Of a stretch of DNA of 34,490 nt, positions 26,434-34,269 are shown piece after piece. The notes beneath the pieces were generated by a model. That model ran no database searches, was not told where the DNA came from, and saw only the letters and a list, made by a program, of their open reading frames with translations. Every line of letters begins with the position of its first letter. Position 1 is the stretch's first letter. The stretch is taken from the NCBI RefSeq assembly GCF_007559425.1, contig NZ_VMHE01000023.1, positions 1-34,490 on the forward strand, given 5' to 3'. This DNA is from Allobacillus salarius (GTDB lineage Bacteria > Bacillota > Bacilli > Bacillales > Alkalibacillaceae). Position numbers and translations under genes: made by a program.

Positions 26434-26802
26434 TTATATTTTTAAAAGATTACTTACGAAGCGGTCTGCATTTCCTGCATGTCTATATTCATTCTCCAAT
26501 AAAGAAATACCTCTTTCTAGATGTGCATTGAATAGATCTGGAAAAAATTCTTCATCGGAAATTTCCTTTTTCATATGTTGAGTAACTAAAGCCTTATAAA
26601 CATAATCATATTCTCCAGTTAAAGTATTTCGATTAAATTCCAAACCTGAAGTATCATTTATCTCATTTTGTGGTTCTTCTTCTATTTTTAATGAAAGTGA
26701 TACTGCCAACCTAGAAAGTATATTGGGTGTTAGTTTGGTTGAGGCTTGTAGGCTTTTTAGTTTTTCACCAGTTTCAGAAGAAGTTCTTAATCTAAAATTC
26801 AT
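26434..26802 (-). CDS. dndE: DNA phosphorothioation protein DndE
   Basis: Small protein of 122 residues matching DndE. It is helical, with an N-terminal FRLRTSSETGEKLKSLQ and TPNILSRLAVSLSL, and a C-terminal FNAHLERGISLLENEYR. DndE is proposed to bind nicked DNA and to belong to the DndCDE modification complex. Its ATG overlaps the dndD stop codon (ATGA), so translation is probably coupled; no strong ribosome binding site is seen. A 19-base gap separates it from dndA. Confidence 0.85.
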   Translation of the reverse strand: MNFRLRTSSETGEKLKSLQASTKLTPNILSRLAVSLSLKIEEEPQNEINDTSGLEFNRNTLTGEYDYVYKALVTQHMKKEISDEEFFPDLFNAHLERGISLLENEYRHAGNADRFVSNLLKI

Positions 26803-28781
26803 GTTCTAACACCATCTTCCTCATCTAAAAATAAGTATTCATTATAAATTGCTACACTTTGAGTTTTATTATCAAAATCTAGCGTATAAGCCTGCGATAG
26901 GTAAGGTTCGATTAGACTATAGTGCTGATCATCAATTTCAGTATCTGTAGATAATACTAATGTCTGCTCTCCACTTGAAGGTAATAATTCGCTAAGTACA
27001 GCAGCCTTATGCTTTTTGTCAAGACGTCCCAGTAGAGTGTCGTATATAAATGGAACACGGCGACCAGAAGCTTTAAACACTGCCCAGATTATTGATAGTA
27101 GTATGATTTCTTTTTCGCCTGCAGATAGATTGTTAATATTATGTTTTTCCATATTTTCATTAAAAACCACAATTTCATAATCTTTATGAGATATGGATAA
27201 GTGTGATATATAATTTTGCTTACGCATTAGTTGATTTAACATTCGTAAAGCTTCAGATTCAACTTCTTGTAATTTTTTCTGAATCTGCACCTCTCTGAAT
27301 TGTTTGCTTGTTTTAATTAGATCATCTATTAAATTAAATGCGTTATTTTGTTTATTTTGTTTATATCTTTCTTTTTGTTTTTCTTCAAGTTTGGCCTCTA
27401 GATCTGTGAGTTGCTTTGAATGCTCCGTTAAAGATAATTGTAAGTCTTCTAGTAAGTTCTTTTCATTCTCAATAGCTGATTTTAAATTTTCCATTTGCTT
27501 AACCATATTAGTGAACTCATTAGTTTCATCATGTACTTTTAGTTTTTTCCTGATAAGTTGTGCTTCTTCCAACAAACTCTGATTCTCTTCTATTAAATTA
27601 GTATAGTAATCTGAGTGACTATTGGATACTAAGCTATTCATTTGAAATACTTTATTCTTTTGATCATTAGAGGCATCATGCAATATAAGCTGTTTTTCTG
27701 GTTTCATATGAGCTAGCAAACTATTTCTTAATTGATCTTCTTGGTGTTCGAGTCCTAAGTCAGCTTGGATTCTAATTAACTTTTCATTAGACAGATTTTT
27801 GGAAAACTCCTTGAATATTTTTTGTGTATTTTCATCTTCAAGTTGTTTTGTCGTTTCACTCAATAGTTCTTGATTTATATAAAATGGTAAAACTGTTGCA
27901 ATATATTCCTTAAGTTCATTACTAATATCTTTTCTTTTATTTTCAATAGAATTTAACTTGATCAGTAATTCATCTCTTTGCTCTTTATAAAGACCACCGT
28001 GTGTCTCGAAGTCTTTTTCAATGGAATATAAGTCATTAGATAATTGAGATACCGATTCTTCCTTAGACTTAATATCAGTTAGTAAATCTTCTTTGATCGC
28101 TAAATATTCATCAATTGAATTTTTTAATTCAGCAATTTCTTTATCAATTTTACTACTTTGATTACTGTTAATTTTTCGATTAGAAAATGTATGCAAGTCT
28201 GTTTCTAAGTTTTCAAACAAACTTAAATTAAACACGACTTTTGATAAGTTTTGCAAATACGTGGCAAGTAAATCATCATTAATTATTCGAGAGATTTCCT
28301 CACCGTCAAATAAGCATAAATCAAATAATTCAGGAGGCATGTTCTCCCTGAGTTTTGATTGATAAAGTTCTTTTTCTGCTTCATTTAATAAAAGGCTGTC
28401 TTTTTTTATAATAAGAGATTCAGTTAAGTTATTGTTTTTAAGTTTCCAAGAACGAATAAAAGTGAAGTCTGCTTTTTTATAATCTTCTACTTCAGAGAAA
28501 TTTAATTGAATTGAGAACTGGTTTTCACTATTTTTTACAGCCTGTGAATTTAAATAGTTTGTGATTATTTCAATATAAGGCTTACTTTTATCTGTCTTGT
28601 AACCATAAGCATATGAACCAAATAATGTTATTTTAATTGCATTTAGTAGAGTGGTTTTTCCAGCACCATTTTGTCCTCCAATTAAAATAATGTTTTTTTT
28701 AGGATTATTAATACTAAAATCAATAGTATTTTTCTTTCTATATGCCCCAAAGTTTTCAAGGGTTATAGATTTTAGTTGCAT
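26799..28781 (-). CDS. dndD: DNA phosphorothioation ATPase DndD (SMC/Rad50-like)
   Basis: SMC-like ATPase of 660 residues. Walker A is GGQNGAGKTT at 35-44. Two long charged coiled-coil stretches fill about 180-520. The ABC signature LSAGE is at 552-556, and the Walker B/D-loop PFIYDTLLGRLD has D581 and D588. DndD is part of the DndCDE complex and is thought to nick or remodel DNA so that sulfur can be inserted. The ATG follows AAGGGA, 18 bases after the dndC stop. Intact head and coil arrangement; no frameshift. Confidence 0.92.
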   Translation of the reverse strand: MQLKSITLENFGAYRKKNTIDFSINNPKKNIILIGGQNGAGKTTLLNAIKITLFGSYAYGYKTDKSKPYIEIITNYLNSQAVKNSENQFSIQLNFSEVEDYKKADFTFIRSWKLKNNNLTESLIIKKDSLLLNEAEKELYQSKLRENMPPELFDLCLFDGEEISRIINDDLLATYLQNLSKVVFNLSLFENLETDLHTFSNRKINSNQSSKIDKEIAELKNSIDEYLAIKEDLLTDIKSKEESVSQLSNDLYSIEKDFETHGGLYKEQRDELLIKLNSIENKRKDISNELKEYIATVLPFYINQELLSETTKQLEDENTQKIFKEFSKNLSNEKLIRIQADLGLEHQEDQLRNSLLAHMKPEKQLILHDASNDQKNKVFQMNSLVSNSHSDYYTNLIEENQSLLEEAQLIRKKLKVHDETNEFTNMVKQMENLKSAIENEKNLLEDLQLSLTEHSKQLTDLEAKLEEKQKERYKQNKQNNAFNLIDDLIKTSKQFREVQIQKKLQEVESEALRMLNQLMRKQNYISHLSISHKDYEIVVFNENMEKHNINNLSAGEKEIILLSIIWAVFKASGRRVPFIYDTLLGRLDKKHKAAVLSELLPSSGEQTLVLSTDTEIDDQHYSLIEPYLSQAYTLDFDNKTQSVAIYNEYLFLDEEDGVRT

Positions 28782-28799
28782 AGTTTATTATCCCTTCAT

Positions 28800-30371
28800 T
28801 TAAATGTGTAAATAATCTTGAGTTAATGCTTTTTCAATCTCTTCATATATTCCTCTTTTAATTTTGTAACCTGAATATTCTTTTTCTATGCCAATCAGCT
28901 TTTGAACTAATTTAAAGTCTATATTGTTTTTCTCGCACAATATCTCTAAATCAGTTATTTGTTCACGGTTAAAAAGTGGCTGGTCGTCATAATCCCAATC
29001 TAATTCAAATCCCATAACTTCTTCATAAATATCTGGCATTTTATCTTCCCAGTCACCTTTTTCCAACCAAAATCTTCTAATAATTCTTAGTTCCTCTTCT
29101 TGAATTAACTCAAAAGAAGGGTCAGAAGGATGCTCCAAATCCCTTTGAACTTCTAATAGATATCTTAAAATCTCTTGTCTTGCTTCCAACGTAAATGGCC
29201 CTAACCCTAATTGTGCGAAGCTACCATCATTTCTTTTGATTAATATATTGTCGTCCCCGGATGCACTTAAATCAATATTTTGTTCAGTTAAGTAATTGCT
29301 TAGATCGTTTTCCTCAACAATATTAAATTGATCGATAAGAATTACCTGTTTAGCTCTACTACCTTTTTTAGGTAGTACTGCATATAATTTTTCGTCTATT
29401 TCTTCGATTTGAACATTAAGGAAGTAAATTTGACCGTCCATTCGATATTTCATTCTTCTTGTACGGTCATCACGTATATCTGCTAACCAGTTTCTGAATT
29501 CGAGTAGTGGACGCATCCATTCCTCGCCGTTCTCGATAAACCCGTTGAGTGCTTTATCTTCGCTAACCACTGTACATGTCCAACAACCGAAGCGGCTATT
29601 ACCACAAGAACCCGCTGACTCTTTTACAGTTTTATCAATTACCAGAGGACACTCGCCGGTGCTATTAGAGTCTGCATACAATTTATATAATTCAGTATTG
29701 TCATCACCCCAAGGTGAAGTATTGTTTAAAAGATACTCCCAGACATCATCTAATTTAAATTTTTTTATAGGAGCAAATACATATGCATTTGTAAGAGTTG
29801 AGTGTTTCATCAACCGCTTACCTTCGATAGTGTGAGAATTAATTACGTTTGCTCTTGTGGCACTTTCGTCTTCACGAACGCCTAATAACATTATAACCTC
29901 ACCAAATTTAGATACTTTGTCCTTAACGAATTTATTCGCAGGATCGATCTTCATCCTATCTGTACACCAACGCATTTGCTGGTTAGGAGAAGGGTATCCT
30001 TTTCCTATGATGTTAGCCCAAAATGATTGCTCAGGCTCTGGCTTAACCTTATGTGTTTCTATTGGCAAACCCAATTCTAAAGCTTTTGATTGAATTCTGT
30101 GTAATGTCGTATTAATAGATTGGATAATTAGTGGTGTCTCTACAAGAGTATCAGATGAGATAATAAATACTTTTTTATGAAGTTGTTTAGGATCTAACTC
30201 TTTTAACGCTTCAAAAACGATTTGACTTACCACGGTTGAATCTTTACCTCCACTATATCCAACAACCCAAGGTCTCTCATCTTCCAAATACACTTCTTTG
30301 ATTTGCTGTTTAGCTTCCTCAATTAGAGATTTATTTTTGTTTAGCATTGTATCTATGATATTACTTTGCAT
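28800..30371 (-). CDS. dndC: DNA phosphorothioation protein DndC (PAPS-reductase-like, Fe-S)
   Basis: PP-loop ATP pyrophosphatase of 523 residues in the PAPS reductase family. SGGKDST is at residues 40-46. Four cysteines, C241, C256, C263 and C266 (the last three in SCGNSRFGCWTC), are suited to hold the 4Fe-4S cluster known in DndC. It is expected to activate the DNA backbone and receive sulfur from DndA. The ATG at 30371 is chosen because AGGAGG lies 9 bases upstream; the frame extends to 30434 within dndB without support. It overlaps the dndB end by 11 bases. Confidence 0.93.
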   Translation of the reverse strand: MQSNIIDTMLNKNKSLIEEAKQQIKEVYLEDERPWVVGYSGGKDSTVVSQIVFEALKELDPKQLHKKVFIISSDTLVETPLIIQSINTTLHRIQSKALELGLPIETHKVKPEPEQSFWANIIGKGYPSPNQQMRWCTDRMKIDPANKFVKDKVSKFGEVIMLLGVREDESATRANVINSHTIEGKRLMKHSTLTNAYVFAPIKKFKLDDVWEYLLNNTSPWGDDNTELYKLYADSNSTGECPLVIDKTVKESAGSCGNSRFGCWTCTVVSEDKALNGFIENGEEWMRPLLEFRNWLADIRDDRTRRMKYRMDGQIYFLNVQIEEIDEKLYAVLPKKGSRAKQVILIDQFNIVEENDLSNYLTEQNIDLSASGDDNILIKRNDGSFAQLGLGPFTLEARQEILRYLLEVQRDLEHPSDPSFELIQEEELRIIRRFWLEKGDWEDKMPDIYEEVMGFELDWDYDDQPLFNREQITDLEILCEKNNIDFKLVQKLIGIEKEYSGYKIKRGIYEEIEKALTQDYLHI

Positions 30372-31467
30372 TATTTTTGGCCTCCTTAAATTTTCTTTCT
30401 GCTTTTTGGTCACTCTCTGATAGTTTAAGTCCAACTTTTTCTTTTATAAGATTCGCAGTCAATTGGATCGTAAGATTGGTTTTTTGAATTCTCCCTTTTT
30501 GAGAAAAAGCGCGACCTTCCCAGTCTTTGACGTTCGTTCTGCTCCAATCAATTTTGTTAAGAGACCTTATATAATTTTGCCAATTATCAGGATCTTGCTC
30601 ATATGCTGCTTTTCCCACTAGGCCGACAGCTTCTAGAAAGACTCCATGTCCGACAATAAAATTCATTCTTAGCTCTTTCGGACTTATGTCTTTATTGAAT
30701 ACCATCTTCCATTCAGCAATACTATCACAGAGTACTTTCCAAAATTCTTTAACAAATTTTTCTTCAGTTTCGTCTAGTATGTCTCCTTTACTTTTACCTA
30801 CTAATCTCAGAATGGTATTAAAAACGTGATTGAGAGCAACCAATTTCGGAGAATTCTTTGATAGATTGACTCTCTCAGTATCTGTATATCTTACTAATAG
30901 TTCGTTCTCAGAAACAACGTCTTTTGTAAGCAATGCAAGTTGGTCTCTGTGATCATAAAGAATCCCAATAGAAGTAGTAGTGTTAACTGCATGTCGATTA
31001 AGATCAGCGAATATTTGTTGAGAATTTTTTAATCCTTCATCAGCAAAAAATACAACAGATATCGTTTCTTCTCCAAGTTCAGGCGAAATTTTTAACGCTT
31101 CTTCAATAGCAGCTCTGCGGTGTTGACCATCATTAATTAAAAATCGGGAATCTAGCGAAACTTGTAATCGACCAAGGTCGCCCCATGTTTTTTCTTTACT
31201 AAAAGGTTGAAACTCCATTTCACCATCGATTGAAGCGGTCAAAGACGAAAAAACATAATTGTCTGTGTTATCTAGTATGTAATTTGTTATCTCTGGGACT
31301 CTATTTTTATTTAGAATTCTTTGTGCTCTATGTTGTGCTGGTATTTCTTCTTCATTAAATAGAAAAATTTTAGGGATCAAGCGTAAGGGACACATGACAA
31401 CATAATATTCTTTTTCGGCCTGATATCCCCTTAATGCTGGAAAAGTATAACTAAAAGCTGTATCCAT
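30361..31467 (-). CDS. dndB: DndB, DGQHR-domain regulator of the dnd operon
   Basis: Protein of 368 residues with the family motif DGQHRR at 113-118 in the sequence RFLINDGQHRRAAIEE; it is the DndB/DGQHR-domain family. In Salmonella, DndB represses the dnd genes and a cysteine (Cys29) matters for DNA binding; here a cysteine stands at residue 26 in VVMCPLR, probably the counterpart. GAGAGGA precedes the ATG. It heads the operon dndBCDEA and overlaps dndC. The palindrome TTACGTACGTAA just upstream is a likely autoregulatory site. Confidence 0.9.
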   Translation of the reverse strand: MDTAFSYTFPALRGYQAEKEYYVVMCPLRLIPKIFLFNEEEIPAQHRAQRILNKNRVPEITNYILDNTDNYVFSSLTASIDGEMEFQPFSKEKTWGDLGRLQVSLDSRFLINDGQHRRAAIEEALKISPELGEETISVVFFADEGLKNSQQIFADLNRHAVNTTTSIGILYDHRDQLALLTKDVVSENELLVRYTDTERVNLSKNSPKLVALNHVFNTILRLVGKSKGDILDETEEKFVKEFWKVLCDSIAEWKMVFNKDISPKELRMNFIVGHGVFLEAVGLVGKAAYEQDPDNWQNYIRSLNKIDWSRTNVKDWEGRAFSQKGRIQKTNLTIQLTANLIKEKVGLKLSESDQKAERKFKEAKNNAK

Positions 31468-31488
31468 AGTAAAATTCCTCTCCGTTTT

Positions 31489-31500
31489 TTACGTACGTAA
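31489..31500. promoter_or_regulatory. 12-bp palindrome, candidate DndB operator
   Basis: TTACGTACGTAA is a perfect palindrome, 22 bases upstream of the dndB ATG and just after the predicted transcript start. It contains TACG and CGTA, the half-sites reported for the Salmonella DndB operator, but separated by 2 bases instead of 10. Confidence 0.55.
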
Positions 31501-31503
31501 TTC

Positions 31504-31518
31504 ATATACTTAGTATAT
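31504..31518. promoter_or_regulatory. 15-bp inverted repeat over the dnd -10 box
   Basis: ATATACT and AGTATAT flank a single T. The right half (31512-31518) includes the predicted -10 element of the dnd operon, so any protein bound here would block the promoter. It may also simply reflect AT-rich promoter sequence. Confidence 0.35.
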
Positions 31519-31540
31519 TACATCATCGGCACAATTTAAA
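31512..31540 (-). promoter_or_regulatory. Predicted promoter of dndBCDEA
   Basis: On the minus strand: -35 TTTAAA at 31535-31540, 17-base spacer, -10 TATACT at 31512-31517. The start should fall near 31505. Confidence 0.5.
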
Positions 31541-31583
31541 TTAAAAAGATATAAAAAAATATGTTTTTACATAATTTTTTATA

Positions 31584-31616
31584 TTGACCGTCAGAATATA
31601 AAAAATTTGTTATAAT
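31584..31616 (+). promoter_or_regulatory. Weak candidate promoter on the right flank of the island
   Basis: Consensus TATAAT at 31611-31616 with TTGACC at 31584-31589; the 21-base spacing is too long for a standard site. TGAC-C-GTCA at 31585-31593 is a small palindrome. It would read into the remnant at 31633 and the gene at 31838. Confidence 0.25.
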
Positions 31617-31632
31617 GCATACAAAAGAGTGA

Positions 31633-31743
31633 TTTATACTAAGGGAAGGAATCTACGAAGCAGTCATCAATCCTAAGCTGGTTGGTTCGTTAACAGAGTT
31701 TGAAAAAGAGAAAATCGCTATTGTTAAAGAACCAATTATTTAA
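31633..31743 (+). pseudogene. Short coding remnant resembling a DUF3427-type helicase N-terminus
   Basis: An open stretch of 36 codons before TAA encodes a peptide beginning FILREGIYEAVINPKLVGSL. The pattern LREGIYEAVIN resembles the opening of superfamily II helicases that end in DUF3427. There is no start codon or ribosome binding site, and the frame is closed by a TGA directly before it and a TAA after it. I read it as a decayed gene piece. The family link is from memory of the motif, so it is tentative. Confidence 0.3.
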
Positions 31744-31837
31744 ACAGAGTGAAGCAAGACTTAACAGATTATATATCATATATTACTAGGATAGCCTTAA
31801 ATAATAAGAGTAACTTCTAATTTTGTGAGGGATTATA

Positions 31838-32479
31838 ATGGAAAGTAAAATAGAATACTATGAAAATCAATCCTATAAATTCGACCCACTTGAGCACTTT
31901 ACTATTCGAATTGAAGAGATGAAGAAACAATCAAGTTATGGCAAAATGGTTGCCTCAAAATGGATGGATATTTACGAACAGATTCTTACCAATGAAGGTT
32001 ACCCAGTAGTACATCCCATTGGTCAGGAGACTTTTTCGTTATACGCGGAATTTCCAACGGGGGTATTTGAATATGCACTAGATATTGATGGAGCAACAGA
32101 ATTTATTAAAGAAAACAACATTGAGCCTCTAAAAATCTCTCCGAAAGAAATTATTCAAGCTGTCGACACTGGCAATATAAATCGAGATCCTAATCTTATA
32201 AAACCAAATCATAAAAATCCTATAATGATACTTCAAAGTAAGTATCTAACTGACAATCACCCATATTGTATTAATGGAAATCATCGAATTTTTGAAGCAG
32301 AAAGAAACAACGATAAAGAAATAGAAGTTTATCTGTTCAGCGAATTAAAGTTTGATCCTTTCTTCTATGATACTTTTAGTAAGGCAATCTATTTCTTTGA
32401 AATTGATTACTGGAACGTCATTTTAGATAAAAGATATTTATTAAACAATGAAAACGAAGCATTCGCTTACAGGCTGTAG
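31838..32479 (+). CDS. Hypothetical protein with ParB-like NGNHR motif
   Basis: Protein of 213 residues, not recognised as a named family. Residues 146-150 read NGNHR in YCINGNHRIFEAERN, preceded by PIMIL and followed by IEVYLF. This order (strand, D/NGxHR, helix, strand) resembles the ParB/sulfiredoxin-like fold, as does DGQHR in nearby DndB. The N-terminus is acidic and aromatic (DPLEHFTIRIEEMKK) and the C-terminus is rich in Phe and Tyr. GAGGG lies before the ATG. It is divergent from dndB and could belong to the island or to a separate insertion. Confidence 0.6.
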   Translation: MESKIEYYENQSYKFDPLEHFTIRIEEMKKQSSYGKMVASKWMDIYEQILTNEGYPVVHPIGQETFSLYAEFPTGVFEYALDIDGATEFIKENNIEPLKISPKEIIQAVDTGNINRDPNLIKPNHKNPIMILQSKYLTDNHPYCINGNHRIFEAERNNDKEIEVYLFSELKFDPFFYDTFSKAIYFFEIDYWNVILDKRYLLNNENEAFAYRL

Positions 32480-32526
32480 TAATGAGTTTTCACCTACCTA
32501 AAACTACTGAAAGTTGAGGACATTCA

Positions 32527-33023
32527 ATGGAAAAAGTAAATTTCATCTCCGACGACAAACTGTATATAAAAGCAGAAGAAGCCTTTATAAAGCATAAAGC
32601 ATTCCTTCAAAATTTACTTCCAGAAGCAGACATCAACATATCGGCAGTACAGCAATCCCGGGGAGTTTAACCAAAGGGGATTTGGATATTCAAGTGAGAG
32701 TGACAGCTGCAGAGTTTCCGAGCGCTGTTACTGCGTTAACGAAACATTACGGGGTTAATGAGGGAAGTACACAAACAGATACATTTCGAGCGTTTCAAGA
32801 TGATGCGGCGGAACCTCCTTTAGGTATCCAGTTGACAGTTATCGATTCTGATCTTGATTTCTTTTGGAAGATTCGAGATGTTTTAAAGTTAAATGACCAG
32901 TTCTTACAAGAATACGATGATTTAAAAAGAAAATATGAAGGCAAAGATATGGAAGCCTACCGAGATGCTAAAAGTGATTTCTTTGAAAAGTTGATGTCGT
33001 CGCCGGAGTATAAGCGTTTATAA
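32527..33023 (+). pseudogene. GrpB-family (UPF0157) gene broken by a frameshift
   Basis: The first part, ATG 32527 with GAGG upstream, reads 47 codons to a TAA at 32668-32670. The family signature HIGSTAIPGSLTKGDLDI appears in another frame starting at about 32637 and runs on to 33023, with VRVTAAEFPSAV and a C-terminal KRKYEGKDMEAYRDAKSDFF typical of GrpB/nucleotidyltransferase-like proteins. A one-base deletion (or two-base insertion) near 32630-32637 would join the two. It is either a real frameshift or a sequencing error. If repaired, the protein would be about 165 residues, near family size. Confidence 0.8.
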
Positions 33024-33074
33024 CTTTAGTGCTAACAGTGAAATCGCTAAGTTTGTAAAACTTCCAACCACCCA

Positions 33075-33103
33075 TTGACTTTCCCACACAAAATTACTAC
33101 AAT
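33075..33103 (+). promoter_or_regulatory. Strong sigma-A promoter ahead of the acetamidase-family gene
   Basis: TTGACT at 33075-33080, 17-base spacer, TACAAT at 33098-33103. The start is expected near 33110, roughly ten bases before a terminator-like hairpin. Confidence 0.7.
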
Positions 33104-33118
33104 TTATATAATTTTATG

Positions 33119-33155
33119 AAAAAGGAGTTTCGACAATTTGTTGAGCTTCTTTTTT
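33119..33155 (+). terminator. Terminator-like hairpin in the leader of the acetamidase-family gene
   Basis: AAAAAGGAG (33119-33127) pairs with CTTCTTTTT (33146-33154) and TCGAC with GTTGA inside, with a small internal bulge and a T-run at the end. It could end the upstream GrpB transcript or act as an attenuator between the promoter at 33075 and the gene at 33199. A second weak promoter, TTGTTG at 33138 with TATATT 16 bases on, lies over and after it. Confidence 0.6.
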
Positions 33156-33198
33156 ATATTATATTGCAGAAAACGATACAGCATAGGGGGCTTAGTCA

Positions 33199-34155
33199 AT
33201 GGGTATTCATCATCACAATCATCCGTATATGACGATTCATGATTTCAACGAGCACAGTCATATTGGGTGGAACAATTCTTTAAAACCGATTGCAGAAGTG
33301 GAATCTGGACAAGTGGTAACGTATGAGATCACCGAGGCGTCTGGTGGCCAATTCACAAAGAGATCTACAGCACAAGATGTAGCAAACATTGATTTCTCAA
33401 AAGTGAATCCAGTAGCAGGGCCTGTATATGTGAAAGGTGCACAGCCTGGCGATACGTTGGAGGTCGAATTTCTCGATTTTAAACAATTGGATTGGGGTTG
33501 GACAGCACTCATTCCTGGCTTTGGTTTACTTGCAGAGGATTTCAAAGATCCAGCGATTAAAATTTTCGATTTGAAAAAGCGAAACACAACTGAATTTTTA
33601 GATGGCATTGATTTATTTTTAAAACCTTTCCCAGGTACGGTCGGAGTTGCGCTTCCTGAAGCGGGAGATTTCAGTATTGTCCCTCCACGAAAGAATGGGG
33701 GGAACATGGATATTCGCCACCTGACAAAAGGAGCAAAGCTTTACTTGCCTGTTTGGGTGGAAGGCGTGTTATTTTCCATAGGTGATACGCATGCCGCTCA
33801 AGGGGACGGTGAAGTATGTGGAACGGCGATTGAAGCTTCAATGGAGGCAACCGTTCGCTTTAAGCTGCATAAAGGGAAAACAATTGCCGAGCCGCGCTAT
33901 GAGATTCCTGGACCTCCAACACCAGAAGCGGATAGCCGAGGCTACTTTGTGACGACTGGCCATGGTGAAGACATTTTCAAAGCGTCTCAAAATGCGATCC
34001 GGTACATGATTGAGCACTTGGTGAGTGAATACCGCATGACGGAAGAAGAAGCTTATATGCTTTGTAGTATCTCGGTAGATTTAAGAATTAGCGAGATTGT
34101 CAATTCACCGAATAGTCTTGTATCTGCGTTTTTACCGAAGTCTATTTTTAGATAG
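33199..34155 (+). CDS. Acetamidase/formamidase family protein (FmdA/AmdA)
   Basis: Protein of 318 residues of the FmdA_AmdA family, which hydrolyses formamide, acetamide or related amides to ammonia and the acid. The motifs include PVAGPVYVKGAQPGDTLEVEF, GGNMDIRHLTKGAKLYLPVWVEGVLF split by the usual turn, GDTHAAQGDGEVCGTAIEA with the metal and active-site residues, and SRGYFVTTGHGED. A histidine-rich start (MGIHHHNHPYMTIHDF) is odd but natural-looking. TAGGGGG lies 8 bases before the ATG. It is followed by a bidirectional terminator. The exact substrate is not assigned. Confidence 0.9.
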   Translation: MGIHHHNHPYMTIHDFNEHSHIGWNNSLKPIAEVESGQVVTYEITEASGGQFTKRSTAQDVANIDFSKVNPVAGPVYVKGAQPGDTLEVEFLDFKQLDWGWTALIPGFGLLAEDFKDPAIKIFDLKKRNTTEFLDGIDLFLKPFPGTVGVALPEAGDFSIVPPRKNGGNMDIRHLTKGAKLYLPVWVEGVLFSIGDTHAAQGDGEVCGTAIEASMEATVRFKLHKGKTIAEPRYEIPGPPTPEADSRGYFVTTGHGEDIFKASQNAIRYMIEHLVSEYRMTEEEAYMLCSISVDLRISEIVNSPNSLVSAFLPKSIFR

Positions 34156-34163
34156 GTTAGTTA
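34152..34163 (+). repeat. Right copy of 12-bp direct repeat at acetamidase-gene 3' end
   Basis: ATAGGTTAGTTA, identical to 16110-16121; here it spans the TAG stop codon at 34153-34155. Confidence 0.35.
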
Positions 34164-34194
34164 TTGCTCTATGGACATTTGAATAGGGAAGTTA

Positions 34195-34231
34195 AAAATA
34201 GAACTCCAAGATGAACTCGGAGTTCTATTTT
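34195..34231. terminator. Bidirectional intrinsic terminator
   Basis: Perfect 13-bp stem AAAATAGAACTCC with GGAGTTCTATTTT around an 11-base loop. A-run on the left and T-run on the right, so it serves the acetamidase-family gene and the convergent ORF at 34270. Confidence 0.88.
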
Positions 34232-34269
34232 AATTATAGGCCGTCAAGCCACGATTTCATTACATAACC

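Noticed and set aside
30372..30434. Longer dndC start at 30434
   Set aside because: The extra 21 codons lie within dndB; AGGAGG at 30381-30386 points to ATG 30371.
33258..33707. Minus-strand open frame of 149 codons
   Set aside because: Shadow of the acetamidase-family gene, which has a clear family match on the plus strand.
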